Shown: positions 40,400-51,300 of the stretch, one piece after another | How the letters are laid out: the number at the start of each line of letters is the position of its first letter | Numbering within the stretch: position 1 is the first letter of the stretch | NCBI GenBank assembly: GCA_012521105.1 | Contig: JAAYNA010000063.1 | Coordinates: 1-64,000, forward strand | Source: Clostridiaceae bacterium | GTDB lineage: Bacteria > Bacillota > Clostridia > DSM-8532 | DNA length: 64,000 bases | Direction: 5' to 3' | Notes under the pieces: generated by a model | What the model was told of the DNA's origin: nothing | Seen by the model: only the letters and a program-made list of their open reading frames with translations | The model's database searches: none | Translations under genes and position numbers: made by a program

Positions 40400-42778
40400 A
40401 TGAAAGGTACAACAGTGTACAGCCGTGGAATTTCAGTTACGGGCAGGAAAGCATTTGCACTTTGGAGCAGGCTTAAAACTCTTACTTCAAAAGAATTCAC
40501 AATGTCTGTTTTTTGTGGAATTATATCACAGGGAACACTTTTAGGTATACTCAGACCGTTTGGTCCCTCATTCTATGCAGCTTTTTCCGGCAATACAACT
40601 GTTAAAGTGCTGATGACGGGTCTTATTTTTATATGGAATTTGATTCGCGGGGATCTTTACACAGCGTTAAAACAAACAGCTGTAATTTTTCTTTACGAAT
40701 GGATCAAGAAAATTTTTATACGCAATGAAGACCGGGTAAGTTACTTAAAAAATTCATTATTAATTTCAATTGCCACAGCAATAACGGGTATATTTATTTT
40801 TATTATAAATGGACAGGTACTGGAATCGCTTCTTATAGTTTCAATTGAGGTAGTACTTGCCTGTGTTCTGACAGTAGTTTTTTCAGCAACTGTTCATGGG
40901 CAGGAAGAAGCATCGGCAGATGGTTTTACCGGGCATAAAAAAACAGAGTATTTTGGCCTGTTGGTGCTTGGCAGCGCTTTTCTGCTTGGCATATCAGGGA
41001 TTAGTATAGCATGGTTTAATATTGATAGAACAATTGCAGGCTTGGCCCTTCTGATGCTTATCAGGCACTTAGGTCCGGGTTTTGGTGCCTGTGCGGGCTG
41101 CATGGCCGGACTTGCGTTATCAACAGGGTTCCCGGATTCATTTATGTCCATTACGGGTTTATATGCCATATCGGGCATGGCAGCGGGAATGCTACATAAT
41201 TCAAAGATTGCAGCCGGCAGTGTTTTCTTTTTGGTACAGTTTCTTTTTATTACATTATCTTTAAACCTGCCGGTGAACTATTTTGATGCCATTATCCCGG
41301 TAATACTGTTTATGCTGGTTCCCGATTTGAGGGCCGGAAGAGTAATATGGATTAAAAACAGGATAGAACATACCGAATGTGAATCGGAAAAAATAGAAAC
41401 AATACGTAAAACTGTATCAGAAAAAATCTGTGATATGTCAAAAGCGATGTATAAGCTTGGCCATACCCTTGAACGACAGATAAAGGATGCTGAGTTTGGC
41501 AGCGAAGACATCTATAATTCAATAATTGAGCATCTCACCCAAAAGGTATGCATTTCGTGCAATAAATCCAATGTGTGTTGGGAGACACGGCTATTTTACA
41601 CATATAATGTAATGTGCAATCTAATAGATTCACTGCAGTCAGATGGAAATGATTTTATTGGTGAAACCGAACGGGAACTAACCCTGTTCTGTGTGAAGTC
41701 CGGCCTGGTTGTAGATGTGTTGTCCAGAATAATTGAAATAAAGCGTGTGGACAGGGTATGGCAGAAAATACTGAACGAAAGTCGAAGTGTGATACCCGAA
41801 CAGATTTACTGCGTATCCGAGACTCTGACCAAACTGTCCGGAGAAGTGCTTAACCATATCGAATTCTTTAGCGAAGAAGAAAGGAATATAGAAACGTTAC
41901 TAAAAAGAAGTGATTTCCCGGTAGTAAAGACAGAGGTGAAAAGGGGCAATAATGGCAGGTTTCACGCAGAAATTCAGTTCGATGGCTGTAAGGGACAGAA
42001 ACTATGCCGTAAGTTAATTGAAAATACAGTTACCAGGGTTTTAGGCGTTAACATGGTTATGGAGGAAGGGGATTGTAAAAATCGTGGAAGAGAGCAGTGT
42101 GTTTTATTTCTTAAGGAAAAAGAAAATCTGGGCGTCATTACAGGCATTTCAAAGGTGAAAAAAAGTAAAACGCGTGTTTCGGGTGATTGCTTTTCATTTT
42201 TAAAAACAGAGGAAGGAAAGTATGTTGTTGCATTAAGTGATGGGATGGGCAGCGGCAGGGAAGCAAATAAACTGAGTGAAAGTGCAATTGGTTTATTTGA
42301 ACAGCTTCTAAGTTGTGGAGTTTCAATTCGTTTGTCACTGAATCTCGTGAATATGTTAATTTCAATAAAAAACACAGAGAAATATGCGACTATGGATGTA
42401 GCTTCAATAGATTTATATACCGGAGAAACAGAATTTTTCAAAATGGGTGCCATGCCTAGTCTTGTTGTGAGCGGTAATAACATGGATTATATACAGATTA
42501 ATAATCTGCCTGCAGGGCTTCATCGGGAAAGCTATGTTCAATGTGAGAAAAGGAAATTATCGGACGGCGAGTTCATTATTATGATGACAGATGGTGTTTA
42601 TGAAAAACTGAGTGGAGGTATGGGCAGTAAGTTTATGGATAATGTAATTAATGCAAAAAACACATTAAATCCTCAGGAAATGGCTGATAACCTGCTAAAA
42701 AAAGCATGTGGTGATACTGAGAATATAGGTGATGATATGACTGTTCTGGTGGCAAAAATATGGCGTAAAACAGGATAA
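40400..42778 (+). CDS. spoIIE: Stage II sporulation protein E phosphatase
   Basis: A 792-residue membrane PP2C-type phosphatase that dephosphorylates SpoIIAA to activate sigma-F in the forespore and helps form the polar septum. The N-terminal half (about 35-325) has roughly ten hydrophobic segments. A central regulatory region (about 330-560) is followed by the SpoIIE/PP2C domain (about 570-790) with VALSDGMGSGREA, MDVASIDLYTGE, MMTDGVYEKL and NIGDDMTVLVAKI, holding the metal-binding aspartates. GGGAGG precedes the ATG. It has its own promoter region containing the 42-bp dyad. Confidence 0.96.
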   Translation: MKGTTVYSRGISVTGRKAFALWSRLKTLTSKEFTMSVFCGIISQGTLLGILRPFGPSFYAAFSGNTTVKVLMTGLIFIWNLIRGDLYTALKQTAVIFLYEWIKKIFIRNEDRVSYLKNSLLISIATAITGIFIFIINGQVLESLLIVSIEVVLACVLTVVFSATVHGQEEASADGFTGHKKTEYFGLLVLGSAFLLGISGISIAWFNIDRTIAGLALLMLIRHLGPGFGACAGCMAGLALSTGFPDSFMSITGLYAISGMAAGMLHNSKIAAGSVFFLVQFLFITLSLNLPVNYFDAIIPVILFMLVPDLRAGRVIWIKNRIEHTECESEKIETIRKTVSEKICDMSKAMYKLGHTLERQIKDAEFGSEDIYNSIIEHLTQKVCISCNKSNVCWETRLFYTYNVMCNLIDSLQSDGNDFIGETERELTLFCVKSGLVVDVLSRIIEIKRVDRVWQKILNESRSVIPEQIYCVSETLTKLSGEVLNHIEFFSEEERNIETLLKRSDFPVVKTEVKRGNNGRFHAEIQFDGCKGQKLCRKLIENTVTRVLGVNMVMEEGDCKNRGREQCVLFLKEKENLGVITGISKVKKSKTRVSGDCFSFLKTEEGKYVVALSDGMGSGREANKLSESAIGLFEQLLSCGVSIRLSLNLVNMLISIKNTEKYATMDVASIDLYTGETEFFKMGAMPSLVVSGNNMDYIQINNLPAGLHRESYVQCEKRKLSDGEFIIMMTDGVYEKLSGGMGSKFMDNVINAKNTLNPQEMADNLLKKACGDTENIGDDMTVLVAKIWRKTG

Positions 42779-42780
42779 GT

Positions 42781-42806
42781 AGAACCTTACTTTTAAGTAA
42801 GGTTCT
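42781..42806. terminator. Hairpin between convergent spoIIE and murC
   Basis: AGAACCTTACTT and AAGTAAGGTTCT make a 12-bp near-perfect palindrome with a two-base centre. It lies at the junction of convergent genes and touches the murC stop codon, so it probably serves both directions. Confidence 0.65.
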
Positions 42807-44208
42807 ATCCCACTGCTCTAATTTTTTTTTCTGAAAGGAACAACTCTCCTACTTTGTCAATATCGCCGGCTCCAAGAGTTAAAACCAGATCACCTGCCGA
42901 AGAGTCACGTATAAGAGAGTCGACAATATCCTCAAAGGAGGGAATATAAACTGCATTATTCAAGTGTTCATTAATTTTATTCACAAGATCTGATGAATGT
43001 ACCAGCCCGTTGTCATTTTCCCTTGCGGCATAAATATCTGTAACATAAACCTTGTCTGCAAGAGTAAATGCTTTTGAAAACTCATTAATAAATTCTTTTG
43101 TTCGGGTATAGGTATGGGGCTGAAATACACATAATACCTTACCTCTCGTACAGCTTCTCGCAGACTTTAGAGTAGCAATAACTTCTGTAGGGTGGTGGGC
43201 ATAATCATCAACCACTTTTATTCCATCTACGGTACCCTTGTGTTCAAAACGACGGTGTGTTCCCTTAAACTTTCTTAAACTGTTTTTAATTATGCCGGCA
43301 GGAATACCCAATGCGCTGCATGCAGCAAAACATGCCAGACTATTGCTTACGTTGTGTATGCCGGGAACACTGAGCTTCATACGTAGTATGCTTTTCTTTC
43401 CGCAAACCACGTTAAAAGATGGAAAGCCATTTTCATCAAAGGTTATATTTCTGGCAGTCCAAAAGGCTCTTGGAGAAGTTAACCCATATGTGACAGTTCT
43501 GCATTTTAACTGTTCAAGTATGTTAACGACGTGTTCGTTGTCGGCGTTACCTACAACAATACCTTCAGGAGGAACCCGGGTTGCAAAATTTAAAAAAGAA
43601 TTGGCTATTTGATTAATATCGTGAAAATAATCCAGATGATCGGGTTCTATATTAAGAATAATACCCATAAATGGATTAAATTTTAGAAAACTGTCTTTAT
43701 ATTCACAGGCTTCGGTTACAAAAAACTGAGAAGCTCCAATCCGGGTAGTGCCTCCAATGGCATCAAGAATGCCCCCCACATGAATGGTGGGATCCATGCC
43801 TGCTTCCATTAAGCAGAAAGAAATCATGGAAGTGGTAGTTGTTTTTCCGTGTGTTCCGGATACTGCAATACTTTTCTCGTACATATGCATAATTTCACCT
43901 AATAAGGTGGCTCTGTCAATTACAGGAATGCCTTTTCTTCTGGCTTCTTCAAGCTCAGGATGATCGATTGGCATTGCTGCAGTATAAACAACAAGGTTTT
44001 GATTTGTAATATTGGAAGGTTCCTGTTTTAAAAAGACAGGAACATTTTTAAGTCTTAACCTTTCAATATTAGGTGATTTTTTTTCGTCCGAGCCGGTAAC
44101 ATGAATACCCAGACTTAACAAAATCTCACATAGGCCGCTCATGCTTATGCCGCCTATACCAACCATATGGACTGTGGCACCTGCTAAACTCGGTAAAAGA
44201 TTACTCAT
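42805..44208 (-). CDS. murC: UDP-N-acetylmuramate--L-alanine ligase
   Basis: A 467-residue Mur ligase adding L-Ala to UDP-MurNAc in the cytoplasm. The N-terminal Rossmann loop reads VGIGGISMSGL, the ATP loop SGTHGKTTTTSMI, followed by NIEPDHLDYF, the DDYAHHPTEV motif and QPHTYTRTKEF. Length is typical. It is convergent with spoIIE and divergent from spoVG; in this genome it stands apart from a mur cluster. The ATG follows a GAGGTG site on the minus strand. Confidence 0.96.
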   Translation of the reverse strand: MSNLLPSLAGATVHMVGIGGISMSGLCEILLSLGIHVTGSDEKKSPNIERLRLKNVPVFLKQEPSNITNQNLVVYTAAMPIDHPELEEARRKGIPVIDRATLLGEIMHMYEKSIAVSGTHGKTTTTSMISFCLMEAGMDPTIHVGGILDAIGGTTRIGASQFFVTEACEYKDSFLKFNPFMGIILNIEPDHLDYFHDINQIANSFLNFATRVPPEGIVVGNADNEHVVNILEQLKCRTVTYGLTSPRAFWTARNITFDENGFPSFNVVCGKKSILRMKLSVPGIHNVSNSLACFAACSALGIPAGIIKNSLRKFKGTHRRFEHKGTVDGIKVVDDYAHHPTEVIATLKSARSCTRGKVLCVFQPHTYTRTKEFINEFSKAFTLADKVYVTDIYAARENDNGLVHSSDLVNKINEHLNNAVYIPSFEDIVDSLIRDSSAGDLVLTLGAGDIDKVGELFLSEKKIRAVG

Positions 44209-44314
44209 AGTAACACCTCAAATATTTATCGGTAGAGGTTTTTTCCAAAAAAATTTCTGTATTAATTATAACCAAATTCAGCCCTCATTACACTTTTAAC
44301 GGGCAACAAACCTT

Positions 44315-44343
44315 ATTATACTATACATCGGGGTGATTCACAA
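44315..44343 (-). promoter_or_regulatory. Sigma-A-like promoter of murC
   Basis: On the minus strand TTGTGA and TATAAT are spaced by 17 bases, giving a leader of about 100 bases before murC. A second TATAAT nearer the gene has no matching -35. Confidence 0.5.
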
Positions 44344-44527
44344 TAGAACAATGTTTCACTCTATCAATCTCCTTTATAAATAAAACCAGGGAAGACAACC
44401 TTCTTTTCCCAGGTTAAACAAATCCATATACATTATATGCAAAAGGGTTGATATTTTTCACAAAAGCATATCTCCATTAGATCAGGAAAATAAAAGAAAA
44501 AAATTTCAATAAATTTCTTAAAAAAAG

Positions 44528-44556
44528 AAGGATTTATTTAATTTGTGGCGAATAAT
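44528..44556 (+). promoter_or_regulatory. Sigma-H-type promoter of spoVG
   Basis: GAAGGATTT and GGCGAATAA, with 11 bases between these elements, match the sigma-H consensus (RnAGGAwwW and RnnGAATww). The whole run resembles the Bacillus spoVG P1 promoter as I recall it. It lies about 80 bases before the spoVG ATG. Confidence 0.75.
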
Positions 44557-44634
44557 ACCTATAAACGGGAAATTGCATAAATATTATACGCAACTTCCCA
44601 ACCACAACATTAGGATACGGAAGGTGGTACAGAA

Positions 44635-44940
44635 ATGGAGATTACGGATATCCGAATTAGAAAAATTGATTCAGAAGGGAAAATGAAGGCTGTTGTGTCG
44701 GTTACGTTTGACAATGCATTTGTGGTTCACGATATTAAAATTATCGAAAGCCAAAATGGACTTTTCATCGCGATGCCCAGCAGAAAGACACCCAGCGGAG
44801 AATTCAGGGATATTGCACATCCTATACACTCAGAAGCACGTGCTAACATTCAGTCTGCAATCCTTGAAAAATACCAGACTATGCTGGTAGAAGAAGAAAC
44901 AGGTGAGGGAGCAGATAGCTCCGAAACAGAAGACAAATAA
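44635..44940 (+). CDS. spoVG: Septation/regulatory protein SpoVG
   Basis: A 101-residue SpoVG protein, a small nucleic-acid-binding regulator affecting septation, sporulation and virulence genes in Firmicutes. The N-terminal [26 protein letters not shown] and [20 protein letters not shown] motifs are fully conserved. The tail is acidic. GGAAGGTGG precedes the ATG. It opens the conserved spoVG-glmU-prs-pth-mfd block and has its own terminator. Confidence 0.97.
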   Translation: MEITDIRIRKIDSEGKMKAVVSVTFDNAFVVHDIKIIESQNGLFIAMPSRKTPSGEFRDIAHPIHSEARANIQSAILEKYQTMLVEEETGEGADSSETEDK

Positions 44941-44959
44941 GAATAATATAAGAAGAAAA

Positions 44960-44993
44960 GGCACTTACATATGTATAAGTGCCTGTATTTTTC
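44960..44993 (+). terminator. Intrinsic terminator after spoVG
   Basis: GGCACTTA and TAAGTGCC form an 8-bp stem with partial pairing in the loop, followed by TGTATTTTTC. Confidence 0.75.
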
Positions 44994-45018
44994 TATTTAT
45001 ACCGGTCACGGGCATGTT

Positions 45019-45041
45019 CCACCACCTCTGACAGGTGGTGG
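45019..45041 (+). terminator. Second hairpin downstream of spoVG
   Basis: CCACCACCT and AGGTGGTGG form a perfect 9-bp GC-rich stem with a five-base loop. A seven-T run comes seven bases later, so it may be a back-up terminator or a leader structure for glmU. Confidence 0.5.
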
Positions 45042-45280
45042 GTATATGTTTTTTTGTCGTTTTTCTCTATACATTTTAGTGCTTTAATTATAATCACTTC
45101 ATTATTGACCTTTTAGGAGTACAAATCCCGTGTTACTTTTGTCTATTTTGCATGTTGAAAAAATACAATAAACATGAGAGAATTATTATGTTATGGTGTG
45201 TTTAATATGCAAGCCATTTCTTTTGTTATTTAAATTATTTATGGTTTGGGTTTAACAAAACCGGGAGGAGTAATTTCCAC

Positions 45281-46672
45281 ATGGAAGCATTTTATGCTGT
45301 TATATTAGCTGCAGGAGCCGGAACGCGAATGAAGTCGGACAGGGCCAAAGTTATTCATGAGCTTTGCGGAAAACCTATGGTTAACTGGGTAATAGATGCA
45401 GTGAAGGCTTCGGGAACAGAAAATATCATTGTAGTTACAGGGCACCAGGAGGATCAGGTCAGAGCCTGTATAAAGGAAAAAGTGGAATTTGTTTCTCAAA
45501 ATGAGCAGTTGGGTACCGGGCACGCAGTTATGCAGGTAAAACCACTGCTTCAGGGAAAAAAAGGTACCTGTCTGATCTTATGTGGGGACACTCCTTTAAT
45601 TACTTCAGAAACTATAAAGCAAATCGTTCATGAGCATAACGACAATAACAGGGCAATGACTGTTTTAACAGCCATTTTTGAAGATCCTGAGGGCTACGGC
45701 AGAATAATCAGAGACCATTCAGGTAACGTAAGGGGTATTGTTGAGCATAGTGATGCCACTTCAGAACAGCTTCGGATTAAAGAAATTAACACAGGTATAT
45801 ACTGTTTTGAAATAGACTATTTGTTAAAATCTTTGGAAAATCTATCGAATCAAAACGACCAAAATGAATACTACCTAACCGATACGTTGTCCATAATCCT
45901 GGAAAATGGTGGTAAAGTTGGCACCACTACTTTAGGCTGCACCGATGAAATGATGGGAATCAATGACCGTGTACAGCTTGCATGGGCACAGAAAATTTTG
46001 AACAGGCGGATAATAGAGAAACACATGCGGAACGGGGTTACCTTTCTTAACCCGGACAGTTGTATTGTTGAGCACAGTGTAGATATCGGAAGGGATACTG
46101 TTATATACCCTTTAACAATTCTTGAGGGAAATACAAAAGTAGGTCAAAACTGCATAATAGGTCCCAACTCAAAAATTACAGATACCCTTATTGGCAATAA
46201 CGTTACCGTATTAAATTCAGTAACCATTGAAAGCACCATCGATGACGATACAAATGTTGGTCCTTTTGCTTATCTCAGACCTGGAAACCAAATAGGGAAA
46301 AATGTTAAAATAGGTGATTTTGTAGAGGTAAAGAAATCTGTAATAGGGGATCATACGAAAATATCACATTTAGCATATATAGGAGATGCAGAAATCGGCA
46401 AAAATGTAAATATAGGCTGCGGTGTTGTCGTGGTGAATTATGATGGCGAAAAGAAACATAAAACAATTGTAGGAGATAATAGTTTTGTTGGCTGCAATGT
46501 GAATCTGGTTTCGCCGGTGGAAGTAAAAGCAAATTCTTTTATAGCAGCCGGCTCAACAATAACCGAAGAAGTCCCCGAATTTTCTCTTGCAATTGCCAGG
46601 AGTCGTCAAACCATTATCCGTGACTGGGTAATACGAAAAGGAAGATTAAGAGGAAAGAAACCTGAAGAGTAA
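45281..46672 (+). CDS. glmU: Bifunctional GlmU (GlcN-1-P acetyltransferase / GlcNAc-1-P uridyltransferase)
   Basis: A 463-residue enzyme making UDP-GlcNAc for peptidoglycan and teichoic acids. The N-terminal uridyltransferase (about 1-230) has LAAGAGTRMKSDRAKV, LGTGHAVMQ and the CGDTPLI metal site. The C-terminal left-handed beta-helix acetyltransferase (about 250-455) has hexapeptide repeats and the GPFAYLRPG and NYDGEKKHKT catalytic region. GGGAGGAG precedes the ATG, and prs begins 21 bases after the stop. Confidence 0.97.
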   Translation: MEAFYAVILAAGAGTRMKSDRAKVIHELCGKPMVNWVIDAVKASGTENIIVVTGHQEDQVRACIKEKVEFVSQNEQLGTGHAVMQVKPLLQGKKGTCLILCGDTPLITSETIKQIVHEHNDNNRAMTVLTAIFEDPEGYGRIIRDHSGNVRGIVEHSDATSEQLRIKEINTGIYCFEIDYLLKSLENLSNQNDQNEYYLTDTLSIILENGGKVGTTTLGCTDEMMGINDRVQLAWAQKILNRRIIEKHMRNGVTFLNPDSCIVEHSVDIGRDTVIYPLTILEGNTKVGQNCIIGPNSKITDTLIGNNVTVLNSVTIESTIDDDTNVGPFAYLRPGNQIGKNVKIGDFVEVKKSVIGDHTKISHLAYIGDAEIGKNVNIGCGVVVVNYDGEKKHKTIVGDNSFVGCNVNLVSPVEVKANSFIAAGSTITEEVPEFSLAIARSRQTIIRDWVIRKGRLRGKKPEE

Positions 46673-46693
46673 TTTTACGGAGGTTGTTATAAA

Positions 46694-47653
46694 ATGAACT
46701 TACACGGAAAAGACATAAAAATATTCGCAGGCAACTCGAACATTGAACTTGCGGAAGAGATCGCTGCAAAAATCGGTTTGCCTCTTGGTGCTTCAAATGT
46801 GGGACGTTTCAGTGACGGTGAAATAGCCATAAGTATTAACGAAGTGGTGAGGGGTTCGGATGTTTTTATTATCCAGTCAACCTGTACACCGGTAAACGAC
46901 AATCTGGTTGAGTTGTTAATTCTCATTGATGCCCTCAGAAGAGCTTCAGCAGGCAGAATTACCGCTGTTATGCCATATTTTGGATATGCCAGGCAGGACA
47001 GAAAAGCTAAAGCAAGGGACCCTATTTCTGCGAAGCTTGTAGCCAATCTTATAACCACTGCCGGAGCAGACAGGGTTTTAACGATGGATTTGCATGCAAA
47101 CCAGCTTCAGGGTTTCTTTGATATACCCCTGGACCACCTTTTGGGAGCACCCATTATTGCAAAATATATTCAGGAGAAATTTGGGAACACTGACGACTTG
47201 GTTGTTGTTTCTCCAGATGTAGGCAGCGTTTCACGCTCAAGGAAATTTGCAGAAAAACTTGAAGCGCCTTTGGCTATTATTGATAAACGCCGGCCAAAAG
47301 CCAATGTTTGTGAAATTATGAATATTATAGGTGATGTTCGCGGAAAACGGGCAATACTTGTTGATGATATAATTGATACCGCAGGCACAATCGTGGGCGC
47401 AGCAAATGCATTGGCAGATATAGGTGCCAAGGAAGTATATGCCTGCTGTACCCATGGAGTATTGTCAGGACCGGCCATTGAGCGTATTAAAAATTCGCCT
47501 ATAAAGGAACTTGTTACGTTGAACACCATACCCCTTCGTAAGGAAAAAAGAATAGATAAAATCACCGTGCTTTCGGTTGCAGATGTTTTTGCAGAGGCGA
47601 TAGAGCGCATTTATGGCGATATTTCCATATCAACGTTATTTACGCAACAATAA
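46694..47653 (+). CDS. prs: Ribose-phosphate pyrophosphokinase
   Basis: A 319-residue PRPP synthetase (ribose 5-phosphate plus ATP to PRPP), feeding nucleotide, His and Trp synthesis. It has [14 protein letters not shown], the ATP-binding [11 protein letters not shown] segment, [16 protein letters not shown] and the PRPP loop [17 protein letters not shown] precedes the ATG. Co-transcribed with glmU and ended by a strong terminator. Confidence 0.97.
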   Translation: MNLHGKDIKIFAGNSNIELAEEIAAKIGLPLGASNVGRFSDGEIAISINEVVRGSDVFIIQSTCTPVNDNLVELLILIDALRRASAGRITAVMPYFGYARQDRKAKARDPISAKLVANLITTAGADRVLTMDLHANQLQGFFDIPLDHLLGAPIIAKYIQEKFGNTDDLVVVSPDVGSVSRSRKFAEKLEAPLAIIDKRRPKANVCEIMNIIGDVRGKRAILVDDIIDTAGTIVGAANALADIGAKEVYACCTHGVLSGPAIERIKNSPIKELVTLNTIPLRKEKRIDKITVLSVADVFAEAIERIYGDISISTLFTQQ

Positions 47654-47673
47654 CTTTTATTAATATTATAAAG

Positions 47674-47709
47674 TCAACGGGCCTGTTATTCCTGCCCGTT
47701 GATTTTTTT
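47674..47709 (+). terminator. Intrinsic terminator after prs
   Basis: TCAACGGGC and GCCCGTTGA form a perfect 9-bp stem with an 11-base loop followed by seven T. Confidence 0.9.
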
Positions 47710-47762
47710 ATGTTATTAAATAAAAAGCTATGGTATACTTCAATTGAAAAGGAGGATACTGA

Positions 47763-48326
47763 ATGTTTGTTTTTGCAGGTCTTGGCAATCCAGGAAAACA
47801 ATATGAAAGAACCAGGCATAATATAGGCTTTGAATGCGTTGATTATATATCCTTGCTTTATCGTATACCCTTTACAAAAATAAAATTTAAGGCTCTTATT
47901 GGTGAAGGTTTTATCCAGGGTGAGAAGGTTATGCTTGTGAAGCCCCAGACATATATGAACAACAGCGGAGAATCTTTACGTGAAATTGTAGAGTATTACA
48001 GGCTGGAGCTTAGCAGGCTTGTAGTAATATATGATGATATTGATCTTGATTTGGGAACCATCCGTATCCGTCCACGGGGAAGTGCCGGTACCCATAATGG
48101 TATGCGCTCCATTCTCTATCACCTTATGACGGAAGAATTTCCCCGTATAAGAGTTGGTATTGGTAAGCCTGAACCCCCACAGGATTTAGTTTCTTTTGTT
48201 TTGGGCAAGTTAAATAACGAAGAACAAAGAATAATGAATGAAACAATAAAAAAGGTAGCCTTATCGGTTCAGGAAATAATTGAAAGCGGAATTGATATGG
48301 CCATGAGTAAATTTAACGGGAAATAA
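47763..48326 (+). CDS. pth: Peptidyl-tRNA hydrolase
   Basis: A 187-residue enzyme releasing peptides from stalled peptidyl-tRNA (Bacillus SpoVC). N9 and catalytic H19 lie in LGNPGKQYERTRHNIGF, and KPQTYMNNSGES, DDIDLDLGTIRIR and GSAGTHNGMRSI are conserved. AAGGAGG precedes the ATG. It lies 21 bases before mfd. Confidence 0.97.
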   Translation: MFVFAGLGNPGKQYERTRHNIGFECVDYISLLYRIPFTKIKFKALIGEGFIQGEKVMLVKPQTYMNNSGESLREIVEYYRLELSRLVVIYDDIDLDLGTIRIRPRGSAGTHNGMRSILYHLMTEEFPRIRVGIGKPEPPQDLVSFVLGKLNNEEQRIMNETIKKVALSVQEIIESGIDMAMSKFNGK

Positions 48327-48347
48327 CAAAGCTTGAGGTTGTGTTTG

Positions 48348-51300
48348 ATGAATAACAACAGATTTTATAACTGGGACAAATTTTGCGAAATAAAAACAGA
48401 TATCTCGGAAGGTTCTAGTATCTCAATCAATGGCCTTATGGATACCCAAAGGCACCATATGGTTTATTCTGTTATTGCCAAAACCAATAGAAAAGTAATC
48501 TATATTGCTGCCAACGAATTGCAGGCGCGTAATGCCTTCGCTAATTTCAATGGCATGTCCAAAGGAAGGGTACTGTATTTTCCCTTCAGAGAAAAAATGC
48601 TCTACGATGTAGAAGCAAAAAGCAATGACCAGGCGCATGAAAGAATAGAAATTCTTGATCGGATTCTCAGGCGGGACTATGATATTGTGGTTCTATCCTG
48701 TGAATCCCTGCTGGATATTTTTATGCCTCCTGAAGATTTTGCCTCTCATAGACTATCCTTTAAAACAGGGGATACAATAGATTTGGAAAAGCTGATATCC
48801 GAATTGGTGAAAATGGGATACGAAAGAGAAGAGGAGGTGCAGGGTCCGGGACAGTTTACAATAAGAGGCGGTATTATAGACATATTCCCGATACAGCTTG
48901 CAAACCCTGTAAGAGTTGAATTATTTGATATTGAAGTTGATTCAATACGCATTTTTGATCCCGAAAGTCAAAGATCTGTTCAAAGCATTATGGAATTTGA
49001 TATTCTTCCGGCAAAAGAGTTTATTTTTACAAAGGATCATGCCGCCCATATAGCTGACAGGGTTCAATGTGAACTTTCCGAGGTTTTATCAAAAATAAAG
49101 GATAGAGAACTTGCTTATTCGTTAGATAGAAACTTTGGAACTTATATTGAAAAATTAAAAAATGCCGAATACTTTGCAGGTATAGACAAGTTTATCCCCT
49201 ATTTTTATGAGAAAAAGCATACAATTTTGCATTATGTAAATAGGGGAGAACTGCTGTTTATTGAAGATGTGGCAAGATTAAAGCAACGGCTTGGAAATGT
49301 TATTGAAGAGTACCATAGGCAGTGCGAAATCCTTTTAGAAAAGGGAATGATTTTACCTGGATCTTTTTCAATGTATCATGATCCTGAAGAACTGTCAAAA
49401 CAGTTTGCTGACATGCAGATGGTGTATCTTAACAGCCTTGATGCTCAGGAATGGCTTACTGATATAAAGGGCCAGTATTCTTTGCATGGCTATAATATAG
49501 AGCCGTACGGCGGTCACATAGAAGAACTGAAAAAGGATATAAGGTCCTGGCTTGATAAAGGATATCAGATAACAATACAGACTTCATCAGAACAAAGGAA
49601 GGAAGGGCTTAAGAGTTTTTTAGAAAATGAAAATATCCGTACCTTAACGCAGTACCCTGAAGGTGACATACCCTGTGTTGTGATAAAGACGGGTCAGTTG
49701 CGAAACGGGTTTATATATCCTGATATTAAGTGGGCAGTATTATGTGAAAGTGATATCATTGCAGACAAAAAAACAAGGATAAGCCCCCAGTTCAGGAGCG
49801 GAAAGAAAATAAAGATATTTACAGATTTGACGGTTGGGGATTTTGTAGTTCACCAGACCCATGGAATAGGTATATATAAGGGAATAGAGTCTCTTACCGT
49901 TGACGGCACCAAAAATGAGTATTTGAAGATTGAATACCGTGATGGTGGCTTGTTATATATACCTACAACACAAATGGAACTGATTCAGAAATATATAGGT
50001 ACTGAAGGAAAAAACCCCAGAATTAACAAACTGGGCGGAACTGAATGGGCAAAGCAAAAGAAAAGAGTAAAGGAATCGTTAAAACAACTTGCAGAAAGTT
50101 TAATTCGTCTTGAAGCCGAACGTGCTGCAATGGAAGGCCACGCTTATTCCCCGGACACTGTCTGGCAGAAACAATTTGAAGATGCCTTTGAATGGGAAGA
50201 AACCAAAGATCAGCTTAGATGTACAGAAGAAATAAAAGCAGATATGGAATCTAAAAGGCCTATGGATCGTCTGCTTTGTGGAGATGTTGGTTATGGAAAG
50301 ACAGAAGTGGCATTGCGCGCTGTTTTTAAAGCGGCAATGGACGGAAAACAGTCAGCTTTTTTAGTTCCAACAACTGTTCTGGCTTCCCAACATTTTGAAA
50401 ATTTTAAAAAACGATTTGAACAATTTCCTGTCACAGTTGAAATGTTAAGCAGATTTCGTACCGTCAGTGAGCAAAAAAAGATTATTAAGGACCTAAAATC
50501 AGGCCGTATTGATCTTATAGTGGGCACTCATAAACTTCTTAACAAGGAGGTACGTTTTAAGGATCTTGGACTTTTGATTATAGATGAAGAACAGCGGTTT
50601 GGTGTTGAGCAAAAAGAGAAAGTAAAAAGCATGTATCCCAAAGTGGATATTCTGACCCTGTCTGCTACTCCTATACCCAGAACTCTTCACATGTCGCTGA
50701 CCGGTATAAGGGATATAAGTACAATAGAAGAGCCACCCGAACAAAGATACCCGGTTCAGACCTATGTCCTTGAATACAGTGAGGATGTAATTTCAGATGC
50801 AATTAGAAGAGAGATTGCAAGGGATGGCCAGGTTTTCTATCTATATAACCGTGTAAAAGGAATTCAGGCAAAGGCAGCCAGATTACAGGAAATGTTAAAG
50901 CCAATCCGTGTAGGTTATGCCCATGGGCAAATGAGTGAAAGACAGCTTGAAAAAATAATTACTTCCTTTATAAATAAGGAATTCGATGTATTGGTTTGTA
51001 CCACAATTATCGAGTCGGGAATTGATATGCCCAATGTAAACACAATAATAGTGGAAGATGCAGACAGGCTTGGACTGGCCCAGATGTATCAGCTCAGGGG
51101 AAGAGTGGGGCGTTCAAACCGTCTGGCTTATGCCTATCTGACATATAAAAAAGATAAAGTGCTGAATGAAATAGCAGAGAAAAGGCTTAAAGCCATCCGC
51201 GAATTTACCGAATTTGGCTCGGGTTTTAAAATAGCCATGCGGGATTTGCAAATAAGGGGTGCCGGAAACCTTTTGGGGCCCGAGCAGCATGGACATATGG

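Larger units (their letters stand above)
44209..44634. other. Divergent regulatory region between murC and spoVG
   Basis: A 426-base spacer with a sigma-A-like promoter for murC (44315-44343, minus), an imperfect hairpin (CCAGGGAAGA region near 44388-44415) and a sigma-H-like promoter for spoVG (44528-44556). No coding sequence is seen. Confidence 0.6.
44941..45280. other. spoVG-glmU spacer
   Basis: A 340-base AT-rich spacer with the spoVG terminator (44960-44993), a second GC-rich hairpin (45019-45041) and a possible promoter (TTGAAA at 45155, GAGAAT at 45178, 17-base spacing). Nothing else is recognised. Confidence 0.55.
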